Below are positions 23,969-32,279 of a DNA stretch of 53,714 nucleotides, piece by piece. Origin of the DNA: Bacteroides caecigallinarum (GTDB lineage Bacteria; Bacteroidota; Bacteroidia; Bacteroidales; Bacteroidaceae); contig NZ_JADYTF010000008.1 in assembly GCF_021530995.1 (NCBI RefSeq), positions 1 through 53,714 on the forward strand. Reading direction: 5' to 3'. The notes beneath the pieces were generated by a model. The model worked only from the letters and a program-made list of their open reading frames with translations. It was not told where the DNA came from and searched no databases. The translations under genes and the position numbers were made by a program. Position 1 is the stretch's first letter, and every line of letters starts with the position of its first letter.

Positions 23969-26409
23969 CCTCAATACTGAATGCGGAGCGTATAGGTAAT
24001 GCTCCTGCTAAAATAGACTGGATACTTACCGATAGCCGATCATTGTGCTTTCCGGAAGAAACTCTTTTTTTTGCTTTAAAGACAAAAAGAAATGATGGTC
24101 ATAAATATATAGCTGAATTGTCTAACCGCGGAGTGAGGAACTTTGTGGTTACTGATTTGCCTGAAGATATGTCGGGATTTCAGAACTGCAATTTCCTGAA
24201 GGTTTCAAATACCTTGAAATCGCTTCAGCGCCTTGCTGCAAGTCATAGAGAACTGTTCGATGTGCCTGTGATTGGAATTACCGGAAGTAACGGTAAGACA
24301 GTGGTCAAGGAGTGGCTTTATCATATTATCAGCCCAAGCAGGGTTGTAACCCGTTCCCCAAGAAGCTATAACTCACAAATAGGAGTACCTTTGTCAGTAT
24401 GGCTGATGAATGAAAATACTGAGATAGGTATATTCGAGGCCGGTATATCTGAGATGGGCGAGATGGAAGAATTGAAGCCAATAATCCGTCCAACCATAGG
24501 TGTCCTTACGAATATAGGTGGCGCTCATCAGGAGAATTTCACATCCGTCCAGGACAAGTGTATGGAGAAACTTCAGCTGTTCAAGGATTGTGATGTTGTA
24601 ATCTATAACGGTGATAATGAATTGATAAGCAGTTGTGTGACAAAATCGCTGTTCGGAGCAAAGGAAATAGCGTGGTCCACAAAAGACATGGAGCGTCCGC
24701 TGTATATCGAGAGTATCAACAAGTTCAGCAATTATACAGACGTCAAGTACCGCTATTTGGGATTTATGAAGGAATATCGCATTCCGTTTATTGACGATGC
24801 TTCAATTGAAAATTCCATAAACTGTCTGGCCGTAGCTCTGTATCTGATGATTTCTCCGGAAGAGATAGCCGAAAGAATGCTTACACTGGAACCTGTGGCA
24901 ATGCGAATGGAGGTGAAGGAAGGAAAGAATGGCTGTATCCTGATAAACGACAGTTATAACTCTGATTTTGCATCATTGGATATTGCTCTCGACTTCATGT
25001 CGCGAAGAACAGAAGATAAAGGCAAGAAACGTACATTGATTTTGTCGGATATTCTTGAGAGTGGACAGACCAGCAAACTTTTGTACAGACAGGTGGCAGA
25101 ACTTGTACACAGCCGTGGAGTAGATAAAATAATCGGTGTAGGTCCTGAAATATCGGCATCGGCATCACTTTTTCAAATTGAAAAATATTTCTTCAACAAG
25201 ACTTCTGAACTCATGGAGTCCGGAATACTGGATTCGCTGAGAAATGAAGTGGTATTGATCAAGGGAGCACGTGCGTTCCATTTTGACGATATTACTGATT
25301 ATATGGAGCTAAAGGTGCACGAAACGATACTTGAAATCAACCTTAGGGCTTTGACAGATAATCTTAACCATTTCCGTAATAAACTTAAACCTGAGACTAA
25401 GATGGTCTGCATGGTAAAGGCTTCGGCATACGGGGCAGGACCGTTTGAGATTGCAAAAACACTGGAAGAGCATAGAGTGGATTATCTTGCTGTTGCGGTG
25501 GCAGATGAAGGTGCAGATTTGCGTAAGGCAGGAATTAATTGTCCTATTATAATAATGAATCCTGAACTTACGGCGTTCAAGACAATGTTCGACTATCACC
25601 TTGAACCGGAGGTATATAGTTTCAATATATTGGAAGAACTTATTAAGGCAGCCGAGAGGGAAGGTGTCAGCAATTTCCCTATTCATGTGAAAATCAATAC
25701 CGGAATGAACCGTCTTGGGTTTGAGCCTGAGCAGTTGCCTCAGCTGGTTGAGCGTTTGAAACGTCAGTCGGCGGTAATACCGCGTTCGGTCTTCTCTCAT
25801 TTGGTAGGCAGTGATTCAAGTCGTTTTGATGCCTTTACCCGCAGACAGATAGAAACATTTGAAGAGGCGGCAGCAAAGCTTCAGGAAGGATTTTCGTATA
25901 AGATATTGCGTCATATCTGTAACACAGCCGGCATAGAAAGATATCCGGGCGCACAGTTAGATATGGTAAGACTGGGTATAGGGCTCTACGGAATAGACCC
26001 TTATACAGGAAAAATGATAAACAACGTAAGTACACTGAAAACCACCATCTTACAGATACACGATGTGAAAGCAGAGGATACGGTAGGTTATAGCCGTAAG
26101 GGAAGACTTGATAGAGATTCACGTATTGCAGCTATACCTATTGGTTATGCCGACGGATTGAACCGTAGGTTAGGAAATGGAAAAGGGTATTGCCTTGTAA
26201 ACGGAAAGAAAGCTCCTTATGTGGGAAATATTTGTATGGATGTTTGTATGATAGATGTTACGGATATTGACTGTAAGGAAGGTGACAAGGTGGAAGTTTT
26301 TGGCGAAAACCTTCCTGTAACTACATTGGCGGAATGGCTTGATACTATACCTTATGAGATATTGACCAGCGTTTCCATGCGTGTGAAAAGAGTGTATTAT
26401 CAGGACTGA
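23944..26409 (+). CDS. murF-alr: MurF-alanine racemase fusion
   Basis: A bifunctional cytosolic enzyme for peptidoglycan precursors. The N-terminal ~455 residues are UDP-MurNAc-tripeptide:D-Ala-D-Ala ligase, with the ATP site GITGSNGKTVVKEW (K118) and NDSYNSDFAS. The C-terminal part is alanine racemase, making D-alanine. Its pyridoxal-phosphate lysine is K492 in MVKASAYGAG and the second catalytic residue is Y716 in VGYSRKGRL. The 821-residue fusion is usual in Bacteroidetes and places D-Ala supply next to its use. It overlaps the GSCFA gene and ends just before a very long terminator hairpin. Confidence 0.96.
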   Translation: MSNTIEEITSILNAERIGNAPAKIDWILTDSRSLCFPEETLFFALKTKRNDGHKYIAELSNRGVRNFVVTDLPEDMSGFQNCNFLKVSNTLKSLQRLAASHRELFDVPVIGITGSNGKTVVKEWLYHIISPSRVVTRSPRSYNSQIGVPLSVWLMNENTEIGIFEAGISEMGEMEELKPIIRPTIGVLTNIGGAHQENFTSVQDKCMEKLQLFKDCDVVIYNGDNELISSCVTKSLFGAKEIAWSTKDMERPLYIESINKFSNYTDVKYRYLGFMKEYRIPFIDDASIENSINCLAVALYLMISPEEIAERMLTLEPVAMRMEVKEGKNGCILINDSYNSDFASLDIALDFMSRRTEDKGKKRTLILSDILESGQTSKLLYRQVAELVHSRGVDKIIGVGPEISASASLFQIEKYFFNKTSELMESGILDSLRNEVVLIKGARAFHFDDITDYMELKVHETILEINLRALTDNLNHFRNKLKPETKMVCMVKASAYGAGPFEIAKTLEEHRVDYLAVAVADEGADLRKAGINCPIIIMNPELTAFKTMFDYHLEPEVYSFNILEELIKAAEREGVSNFPIHVKINTGMNRLGFEPEQLPQLVERLKRQSAVIPRSVFSHLVGSDSSRFDAFTRRQIETFEEAAAKLQEGFSYKILRHICNTAGIERYPGAQLDMVRLGIGLYGIDPYTGKMINNVSTLKTTILQIHDVKAEDTVGYSRKGRLDRDSRIAAIPIGYADGLNRRLGNGKGYCLVNGKKAPYVGNICMDVCMIDVTDIDCKEGDKVEVFGENLPVTTLAEWLDTIPYEILTSVSMRVKRVYYQD

Positions 26410-26422
26410 TAATTACAGATAA

Positions 26423-26486
26423 AAAAACTTGCCCACGTTTTACTTAAAACTTGCCCGTGTTTTAAGTAAAACGTGGGCAAGTTTTT
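26423..26486. terminator. 28-bp perfect-stem hairpin between convergent genes
   Basis: Arms 26423-26450 and 26459-26486 are perfectly complementary over 28 bp around an 8-nt loop (TTGCCCGT), with A-runs and T-runs at the ends. It lies between murF-alr (plus) and the GntR gene (minus) and can act in both directions. The loop repeats part of the arm (ACTTGCCCACG versus ACTTGCCCGTG). Confidence 0.85.
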
Positions 26487-26504
26487 GTGGACATATTACT
26501 GCTA

Positions 26505-26870
26505 TTATTTTTCTTTAAATTTCTTCCATTGCCTGATTATGGTTTCTATAGATATTTCAAGCAATTCCATCTGGCGAAATAGTTCCGGCAGGTTCTCATT
26601 CATGAATCTTTCTCCTCTTGTATGTCTTATTTTCTGAAGAGCATTTTCTGTGACGAAATATCCCAGTCCGCGTCTGGTATATATAATTCCCCATTGTAGC
26701 AATAGGTCGTAAGTCTTGACAACGGTATTTGTATTTACTTCGAGCAATACGGCCAGTTCGCGTACACTGGGAATGCGGTCGTCGGCATTGTACTTTCCTG
26801 CAAGTATTTTGTCACATATCCTTTCTGCCATCTGCAGATAAATGGCTCTGTCTTGTTTGAAGTCTGTCAT
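26505..26870 (-). CDS. GntR-family regulator, YtrA type
   Basis: A 121-residue transcription regulator with an N-terminal winged helix (IYLQMAERICDKILAGKY, IPSVRELAVLLEVNTNTVVKTYDLL, RRGLGYFV) and only a short C-terminal helix. This is the YtrA subclass, which usually regulates an adjacent ABC transporter. It is the last gene of an operon with the ATPase and permease, 4 bp after the permease. A matching inverted repeat lies upstream of the ATPase gene, suggesting autoregulation. Confidence 0.88.
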   Translation of the reverse strand: MTDFKQDRAIYLQMAERICDKILAGKYNADDRIPSVRELAVLLEVNTNTVVKTYDLLLQWGIIYTRRGLGYFVTENALQKIRHTRGERFMNENLPELFRQMELLEISIETIIRQWKKFKEK

Positions 26871-26874
26871 AGGC

Positions 26875-27582
26875 TTATTCCAGTTCTACTTTTCTTAATC
26901 CTTTGTTTGCTGTAATTACAGCAAAAATACTCCAAAATACAGTTACCAGCACCAGAGTAATTTTAGTTATTAATCCGTACATAAATATAATCGACAACAT
27001 ATACGACAGGATAAAGGCTATGAACATACTCCAGAAATATACTTTTTTGTATTTCCGGTATAGTAATGCAAGAGGGGTGAGGATTATCAAATAAAGTATT
27101 AATATCGCAGCAATCAGATTCATCTTTATACCCTTTCCACCACCACCGAATATGAGGTGCAAACCGTTTACCTCATCTCCAAATACAAAAGGAATGGCAG
27201 CTTGCAGTATTATGTTTGATATTATAATACTTGGTATTAATATCATAGTCCCCATAAGTAAGGTGCTGTAATACAGGCTGGCTTGCTTTTCAGAAAGAGT
27301 AGCCGGAACGGATATCTTGTTTAAAAGTCCTTTTTTAGTAACTAAATCGCTAAACAGATTCAAGAATGGAAAATAATATGAGTAAAGAAGTAATAATAAC
27401 TCAATCAATGATATACACTCCTTTATACCACCATTCCTTTTCATTGCAAGGCTGATAAATGTTATTGAGAACGAATGTAGTAATAGAAGTTTTATTGCTT
27501 CAGCTGCAGTCTTGTTTAAAAACAATTCATTTAGTTGCAGTTTACTGAATTGCATCATTCTTTTCAAACTGAAACTTTTCAT
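26875..27582 (-). CDS. ABC transporter membrane subunit, unknown substrate
   Basis: A 235-residue integral membrane protein with about six hydrophobic segments (starting near TAAEAIKLLLLHSFSITF) and no recognisable binding domain. It overlaps the upstream ATPase gene by 4 bp and precedes the GntR gene, so it is taken to be the permease partner. The substrate is unknown; YtrA-linked exporters often relate to envelope stress, which is only an analogy. Confidence 0.75.
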   Translation of the reverse strand: MKSFSLKRMMQFSKLQLNELFLNKTAAEAIKLLLLHSFSITFISLAMKRNGGIKECISLIELLLLLYSYYFPFLNLFSDLVTKKGLLNKISVPATLSEKQASLYYSTLLMGTMILIPSIIISNIILQAAIPFVFGDEVNGLHLIFGGGGKGIKMNLIAAILILYLIILTPLALLYRKYKKVYFWSMFIAFILSYMLSIIFMYGLITKITLVLVTVFWSIFAVITANKGLRKVELE

Positions 27583-28391
27583 AATATACCTCCTTCTTTT
27601 GTCAATGCGTTAAATAATAGTTCCAGAGAAATCTCTGTATCATCATTGTTGGTGTTGTTGCATATCACCCGATAACCTTCGGCACAAGGTTCGGAATATA
27701 TCGCACCTTCTTCATTGCTCTGTATTCCGAAAGAGTACTTACTGCGTATGTCGTCAAGTGATGATATAAATGTCTTTTGGCCTTTTCTTAAGACTATTAT
27801 GTCTGTCAACAGGTTTTCTATATCCTGGACCACATGTGTGGACAGAACTACAGTCTGGTCTTCCCTAATGTGCTTCATAAGCATTTTGCGGAACATTTTT
27901 CTGGTAGGTATATCCATTCCGTTGGCTGCTTCGTCGAATAGTATTAGTTTTGTACCGAATGAAATAGCCAGGCTTACCGCTATCTTGTGTTTCTCTCCTA
28001 AAGAAAGTTTGTCGATACTTTTTATGTTTTTGTTTATTTCAAAGTTATCGAGACAGTCATCAAGGATGTCTTTATTGAATTTAGGATAAAATGATGAATA
28101 GAGAGAGACATACTTTTCAAGACTCATTTTTGGAAATGTAAAATCAGCGGGCATCATGAATATTTCCTGTAGCGTCTCAAGCTTTCTGTCTCCAGGATTA
28201 TTGCCGTATATATTTACATATCCTTCTTTTGCAAAAAGGATACCGGATATGATTTTCATCAGAGTAGTTTTTCCTGTTCCGTTTTTCCCTAAAAGTCCGT
28301 AAAATCTGCCTTCTTCAAGATTGAGGCTCAGATCTTCGATTACGTTTTTATTCGGATTATAACCGAATGATACATTCTTTAGTTCTACCAT
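27579..28391 (-). CDS. ABC transporter ATPase
   Basis: The cytosolic motor subunit. From the ATG at 28391 the product has 270 residues. Walker A is LLGKNGTGKTTLM, the signature region DKLSLGEKHK, Walker B LILFDEAANGMD, and the switch histidine is in VVLSTHVVQD. The ABC signature reads LSLGE rather than LSGGQ. A longer frame to 28445 would run through the operator-like palindrome, so I chose the internal MVELKNVSFGY start, which matches the family N-terminus. Confidence 0.92.
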   Translation of the reverse strand: MVELKNVSFGYNPNKNVIEDLSLNLEEGRFYGLLGKNGTGKTTLMKIISGILFAKEGYVNIYGNNPGDRKLETLQEIFMMPADFTFPKMSLEKYVSLYSSFYPKFNKDILDDCLDNFEINKNIKSIDKLSLGEKHKIAVSLAISFGTKLILFDEAANGMDIPTRKMFRKMLMKHIREDQTVVLSTHVVQDIENLLTDIIVLRKGQKTFISSLDDIRSKYSFGIQSNEEGAIYSEPCAEGYRVICNNTNNDDTEISLELLFNALTKEGGIL

Positions 28392-28417
28392 AACTCTAGA
28401 TATTTTAATATTGTTAT

Positions 28418-28441
28418 ACTGTACCATAAAAGTAGTACAGT
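28418..28441. promoter_or_regulatory. Inverted repeat, probable GntR operator
   Basis: ACTGTAC at 28418-28424 and GTACAGT at 28435-28441 form perfect 7-bp arms separated by 10 bp. The site is 27-50 bp upstream of the ATPase start, in the promoter region of the operon that encodes the YtrA-type GntR regulator. Binding is inferred from position and symmetry. Confidence 0.6.
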
Positions 28442-28561
28442 GCAAATGTATGGATTATTTATATAAAAGCAAAAGAACAGGCATATTTTTATGCACAAAA
28501 AAAAGTCTGCCTATCCGGAAACCGGAATAGACAGACTCTAAATATGACTTATATACTATTA

Positions 28562-29482
28562 TTATCTCATTTCAGTATATTTGATTTTATCCATATCGTT
28601 GTAGTCAAGGTTTTCACCTGCCATACCCCAAATGAACATATAGTTGCTAGTACCTGCAGCTGCGTGGATTGACCATTCTGGAGAAACGATAGCCTGTTCG
28701 TTAGCCATCCATACAAGGCGCTGTTCCTGTGGCTGACCCATCAGGTGGCAGATCATGTTGCCTTCTGGTACATTGAAATAGAAGTAAGCTTCCATACGGC
28801 GACTGCGAGTGTGGGCAGGCATAGTGTTCCATACGCTACCTAGTTTCAATTCTGTCAGACCCATCTGCAACTGGCATGGTCCTTCTTCCAATACATTCTT
28901 AACGATAAGCTGGTTGATAACACGGTCGTTGCTTTCTTCCAACTTACCGGCAGCCATTGAGTTAGCTTTCAAAGAACCTTTACGTCCGTCGATTGTTATT
29001 AGCTGAGTTTTGTATTCCTTGTGTGCAGGAGCTGAGTTGATATAGAACTTAGCTGGTTTTGAAGAATCCTTGCTCTTGAAAGTAACTTTTTCGTTACCGC
29101 GTCCTACGTACAAAGCTTCTCTGAACTTCAATTCGTATTCTTTACCGTCAACAGTAACGATACCGTCACCACCTACGTTGATAACACCAAGTTCGCGTGA
29201 GAACAGGAAATATGGAGCTTTAAGTGGATCGATAGTTTCAAGAACTACTTCTTTATTTACAGGCATAGCACCACCGAAGATGAAACGGTCGTACATAGCG
29301 TATGTAAGGTTGATTTCATCTGCAGAGAAAACTTTTTCCATAAGGAAGTTTTCACGGATTCTCTGAGTGTCATAAGTCTTGAAATCCTGTGGATGACAAG
29401 CTGTCTTCATCTGGTAGTTAACTTGTGCGTTAGATGACAGAGCAGCTACACCCATCATCATTGCTAATGCTAATTTTTTCAT
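28562..29482 (-). CDS. kduI: Exported KduI-like uronate isomerase
   Basis: Belongs to the 4-deoxy-L-threo-5-hexosulose-uronate ketol-isomerase family, which acts on products of pectin and glycosaminoglycan lyases. Uncharacteristically, the 306-residue protein begins with a cleavable signal peptide ([16 protein letters not shown]), implying a periplasmic location, whereas KduI is normally cytosolic. The family core is strong: [49 protein letters not shown]. Of the four metal ligands known in E. coli KduI, H224, E231 and H273 are present but the second histidine of HTH is Arg226 (codon CGC). Activity is therefore uncertain. It follows the broken EIIC gene by 35 bp. Confidence 0.88.
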   Translation of the reverse strand: MKKLALAMMMGVAALSSNAQVNYQMKTACHPQDFKTYDTQRIRENFLMEKVFSADEINLTYAMYDRFIFGGAMPVNKEVVLETIDPLKAPYFLFSRELGVINVGGDGIVTVDGKEYELKFREALYVGRGNEKVTFKSKDSSKPAKFYINSAPAHKEYKTQLITIDGRKGSLKANSMAAGKLEESNDRVINQLIVKNVLEEGPCQLQMGLTELKLGSVWNTMPAHTRSRRMEAYFYFNVPEGNMICHLMGQPQEQRLVWMANEQAIVSPEWSIHAAAGTSNYMFIWGMAGENLDYNDMDKIKYTEMR

Positions 29483-29517
29483 GTTCTTATTGTTTTATTG
29501 AGTTTAGGTTTTCTTGA

Positions 29518-30911
29518 TTAATTGTTGCTGTTGGCTTTTGCTTCCTTTACGATACGTGTTCTGTTATAGATAGCCATGATAAGAGCTATAGCTACCAATA
29601 CTGCTGAACCCACATATTTGAAATTGTAGATCAGATGGAAGATACACCATGAGAAAATACTTGAAGCAAAGTCAAGTGCACCACCCTGGAATCCTTCAGG
29701 AATCTTAACTGCTGCGTCACCTGTCTTGACAAATACGTCATGAGCAGCCTGAGTAAAGTATGGAGCCAGGTCTGTTACGAAATACAAACCAACGATGAGG
29801 CTGACCAAACCTATAAGGAATGTCTTCAATACGTTACCGTTTGTGATAGGAAGTACAGCTGGGAATAGGTAGAACATTCCGGCAAGTGAGGCCAATGGAA
29901 GGAATTGGTTACCCGGAAGTATAACTGAAAGAAACAGTGTAACAGGAATAAGAAGAAGAGATACAACCTAAGTTGTAGGGTGACCGATAACCAATGCCGG
30001 ACTCATACCGATGTTGAGGTTGGCACTGTTTTTGAATTTGCGTGAGATAAGCTCGCGTGTTGCATCCGATATAGGACGAAGACCTTCAATGAATAAAGAA
30101 GTGATACGTGGTATAAGTTCCATAACGGCCCCCATCTTGATACCCAATCCAAGGATTGCAGGTATGTTGTCAACCATTTCCTGACCGTTCTTGCATGCAA
30201 GCATACCGATACCGCAACCCACTACGATACCAAGGAAAAGAGGTTCGCCCATGATACCGAATTTTTTTTCATGCCTTCAGCATCGATATAAAGCTTGTCG
30301 AATCCAGGAATCATGTCCAGAGCTTTGTTGATAACAAGTGCGAAAGGTACGAATCCCTAGCAGAATGGTTGTGGAATAGAGATACCGTCCATCTTGTCAT
30401 AATATCCCTGGAACTGTTTGCAGGTAAGGTCTGCCATAACAAGTGTTATGATATAACAGATGATTGCAGCAAAGAATCCCCACCAGATTTTTTCTGTTGC
30501 GAAATATACTACAGCACCAATGAAGGCAAAATGCCAGTAGTTCCAAAGGTCGATATTGACAGTTTTAGTAGTTTTAGTAAGAAGCATAACAATGTTTACA
30601 GCCAAACATACAGGAATGATAAATGCTCCTACAGAGGTGTTGTATGCTACAGATGCGGCAGCTGGCCAACCCATATCGAAAATCCGCAGACTTAAACCGT
30701 AAATTTCTGTTACTTTTTTAAGTGGGTCGCCAAGACTACTTGTCAGCAAGGCTGTCACCACAGACAAACCAACGAAACCGACACCAACTAACAGACCGCT
30801 CTTGAGAGCTTTACCAAATTTAATTCCAATACACAAGCCTAAGATTGTAAAAATGATAGGCATCATCACAGCAGCACCCAGTCCGATGATGTAACTGAAG
30901 ACTTGTTCCAT
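29518..30911 (-). pseudogene. Broken PTS EIIC-like (galactitol type) permease
   Basis: A gene of about 464 codons for an EIIC-GAT-type membrane transporter, starting MEQVFSYIIGLG at 30911. It is interrupted three times: a TAG at 30357-30359 after PQPFC, a frameshift at an A8 run (30262-30269) within EGMKK, and another TAG at 29968-29970 after GHPTT. Restoring one A at the run would give EGMKKKFGIMGEPLF and reconnect the frame. All three fragments keep transporter sequence (IFDMGWPAAASVAYNT; ISDATRELISRKF; VLPITNGNVLKTFLIG), so the loss looks recent. No EIIA, EIIB or HPr genes are nearby. It precedes kduI, suggesting a former uronate transporter. Confidence 0.85.
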
Positions 30912-30967
30912 GCTTTGTTTTTCTACAGATTTTACTATAATTAAGATTTGTTGTTTATTTTCTTGGC

Positions 30968-30975
30968 CAAAAGTA
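30968..30975 (-). promoter_or_regulatory. -7 box upstream of the EIIC/kduI operon
   Basis: The minus strand reads TACTTTTG, matching TAnnTTTG, 57 bp before the EIIC start. A second match (TATATTTG, 31028-31035) lies further up. The choice between them is not clear. Confidence 0.4.
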
Positions 30976-30999
30976 ATTTCTTTTATTGTAAAATCCAAT

Positions 31000-31029
31000 C
31001 TATTTTTGACTATTTTGGACTATTCGCCA
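31000..31029. promoter_or_regulatory. Three 10-bp direct repeats upstream of EIIC
   Basis: CTATTTTTGA, CTATTTTGGA and CTATTCGCCA follow each other directly at 31000-31029, about 25 bp upstream of a -7 box. They share CTATT at a 10-bp step and could be a regulator site; the third copy is weak. Confidence 0.35.
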
Positions 31030-31091
31030 AATATATAACATATTTTTCGTTATCGCACACGAATTATGTATCTATTATGGAATAGAAATAA

Positions 31092-31135
31092 AAAAATATC
31101 GTTTGTATCGAAAACACTTTACAAACGATATTTTT
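31092..31135 (-). terminator. Terminator of the sulfotransferase operon
   Basis: Arms 31092-31107 and 31120-31135 pair perfectly over 16 bp around a 12-nt loop, and T residues follow on the minus strand. It lies 29 bp after the sulfotransferase stop codon. Confidence 0.85.
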
Positions 31136-31164
31136 GTAATATATACTTATTGTATTTTTATATG

Positions 31165-32271
31165 TTAAAGCTTATAGTTCCATTGCTCAAGTGCAAACGA
31201 CCAATGCTTTTCTACCAGCTCTATTGTTTCAGGTTTATATTGATATTTATTCTTTTTATAACCTTTTTTCTTGTTCACATAATCTCCTATCGCGGTGCGT
31301 GACTCGTCGAATCCTGGCAATGACAGTTTTTTATAAATTTCTTCTGTCATATCAAAAGCATTTTGTTCGTAGTCTTCAAATTTTACCTCTACCAGATTTC
31401 CTTCAGGTATGAATTTTTTGTCTTCTTCATATTTGTGGTATAGTTTAGAGTATACCTCCAATATGTTTGCCTGAAGTTCTTCATTACTGATATGTTGCAG
31501 CATCAGAGGCTGTATAGTGTTGGTAAAGAAACTTCTTGTTGACTCAAACACAGTGTATGGATTACGCATCAGATAAATGAACTTGGCATTAGGGAACATT
31601 TTTACAAGTTCCTTTACACGTCCGGTGTGAGGAGGGTTCTTGCTCAGGAATTGTGTTCCTTTTGTATTCCATAATGAAATCTTGATCAACTTAGTGAAAA
31701 CCTCTTCGAAAACTTTCAGTTCTTCATCTGTAATATCGTTGAAAAGCAGATACTTGTCTGCATATTCCATCATGTGCTTAGGAAGAAACCAGAAGTTGTA
31801 ATATGTATAAGGCATCATATTGGCCAAAGCAAACTCCTCTTCCTGAGGAAGGTCTACTGCAAGTTCCATGTTATCTGTCGGACGCTTGTCTGGCATTATC
31901 CAACTCATGTTCTTTTTGAAGAATGGCTGTCCCCACATCATAAGATGAGGAAATACTGTCTGATACGTTGTGTTGTAGCCAAAGTGCATGTCGCAAGAGA
32001 ATACATTATGCATGAATGTGGTTCCACTGCGCCAGTGTCCCAGTATGAATACCGGATCGTGCTCAAGAGGTTTATCAGCCAACAGCTTTTCGTATTTTTT
32101 GTCCTGTAGTGGTTTGAGAGTTGACAGCAAGCGGCATACAGATTTTGTAAGTCTGTATTTATTCTTGAATTTATCGTCTATAACTCTTCCCTCTGTTATC
32201 TGATTGAAAGTTTTCCAGTCAGCTCCCACAAGTGGGTTAACAGGCAATTTACTGAATTCTAGTAATCCCAT
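31165..32271 (-). CDS. PAPS-dependent sulfotransferase (steroid type candidate)
   Basis: Transfers the sulfuryl group of PAPS to an acceptor. The 368-residue cytosolic protein has the 5'-phosphosulfate-binding loop FILGHWRSGTTFMHN (residues ~75-89) and the 3'-phosphate-binding segment IYLMRNPYTVFESTRSF (~232-248), typical of the Sulfotransfer_3 group. It is the last gene of an operon that makes PAPS, 8 bp after cysN. A Bacteroides thetaiotaomicron sulfotransferase in the same kind of cluster (BT_0416) was reported to sulfonate cholesterol and other steroids; the similarity in context makes a steroid acceptor likely but not shown. No signal peptide is present. Confidence 0.88.
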   Translation of the reverse strand: MGLLEFSKLPVNPLVGADWKTFNQITEGRVIDDKFKNKYRLTKSVCRLLSTLKPLQDKKYEKLLADKPLEHDPVFILGHWRSGTTFMHNVFSCDMHFGYNTTYQTVFPHLMMWGQPFFKKNMSWIMPDKRPTDNMELAVDLPQEEEFALANMMPYTYYNFWFLPKHMMEYADKYLLFNDITDEELKVFEEVFTKLIKISLWNTKGTQFLSKNPPHTGRVKELVKMFPNAKFIYLMRNPYTVFESTRSFFTNTIQPLMLQHISNEELQANILEVYSKLYHKYEEDKKFIPEGNLVEVKFEDYEQNAFDMTEEIYKKLSLPGFDESRTAIGDYVNKKKGYKKNKYQYKPETIELVEKHWSFALEQWNYKL

Positions 32272-32279
32272 TATTAGTA

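Noticed and set aside
28392-28445. Longer N-terminus for the ABC ATPase starting at 28445.
   Set aside because: It would place a perfect inverted repeat inside the coding region and adds residues without family similarity; the start at 28391 matches the domain boundary.
29518-30911. Genetic recoding of TAG to explain the two in-frame stops in the EIIC gene.
   Set aside because: Other genes here use TAG as a normal stop (for example manA at 1674-1676), and the same gene also has a frameshift, so decay is simpler.
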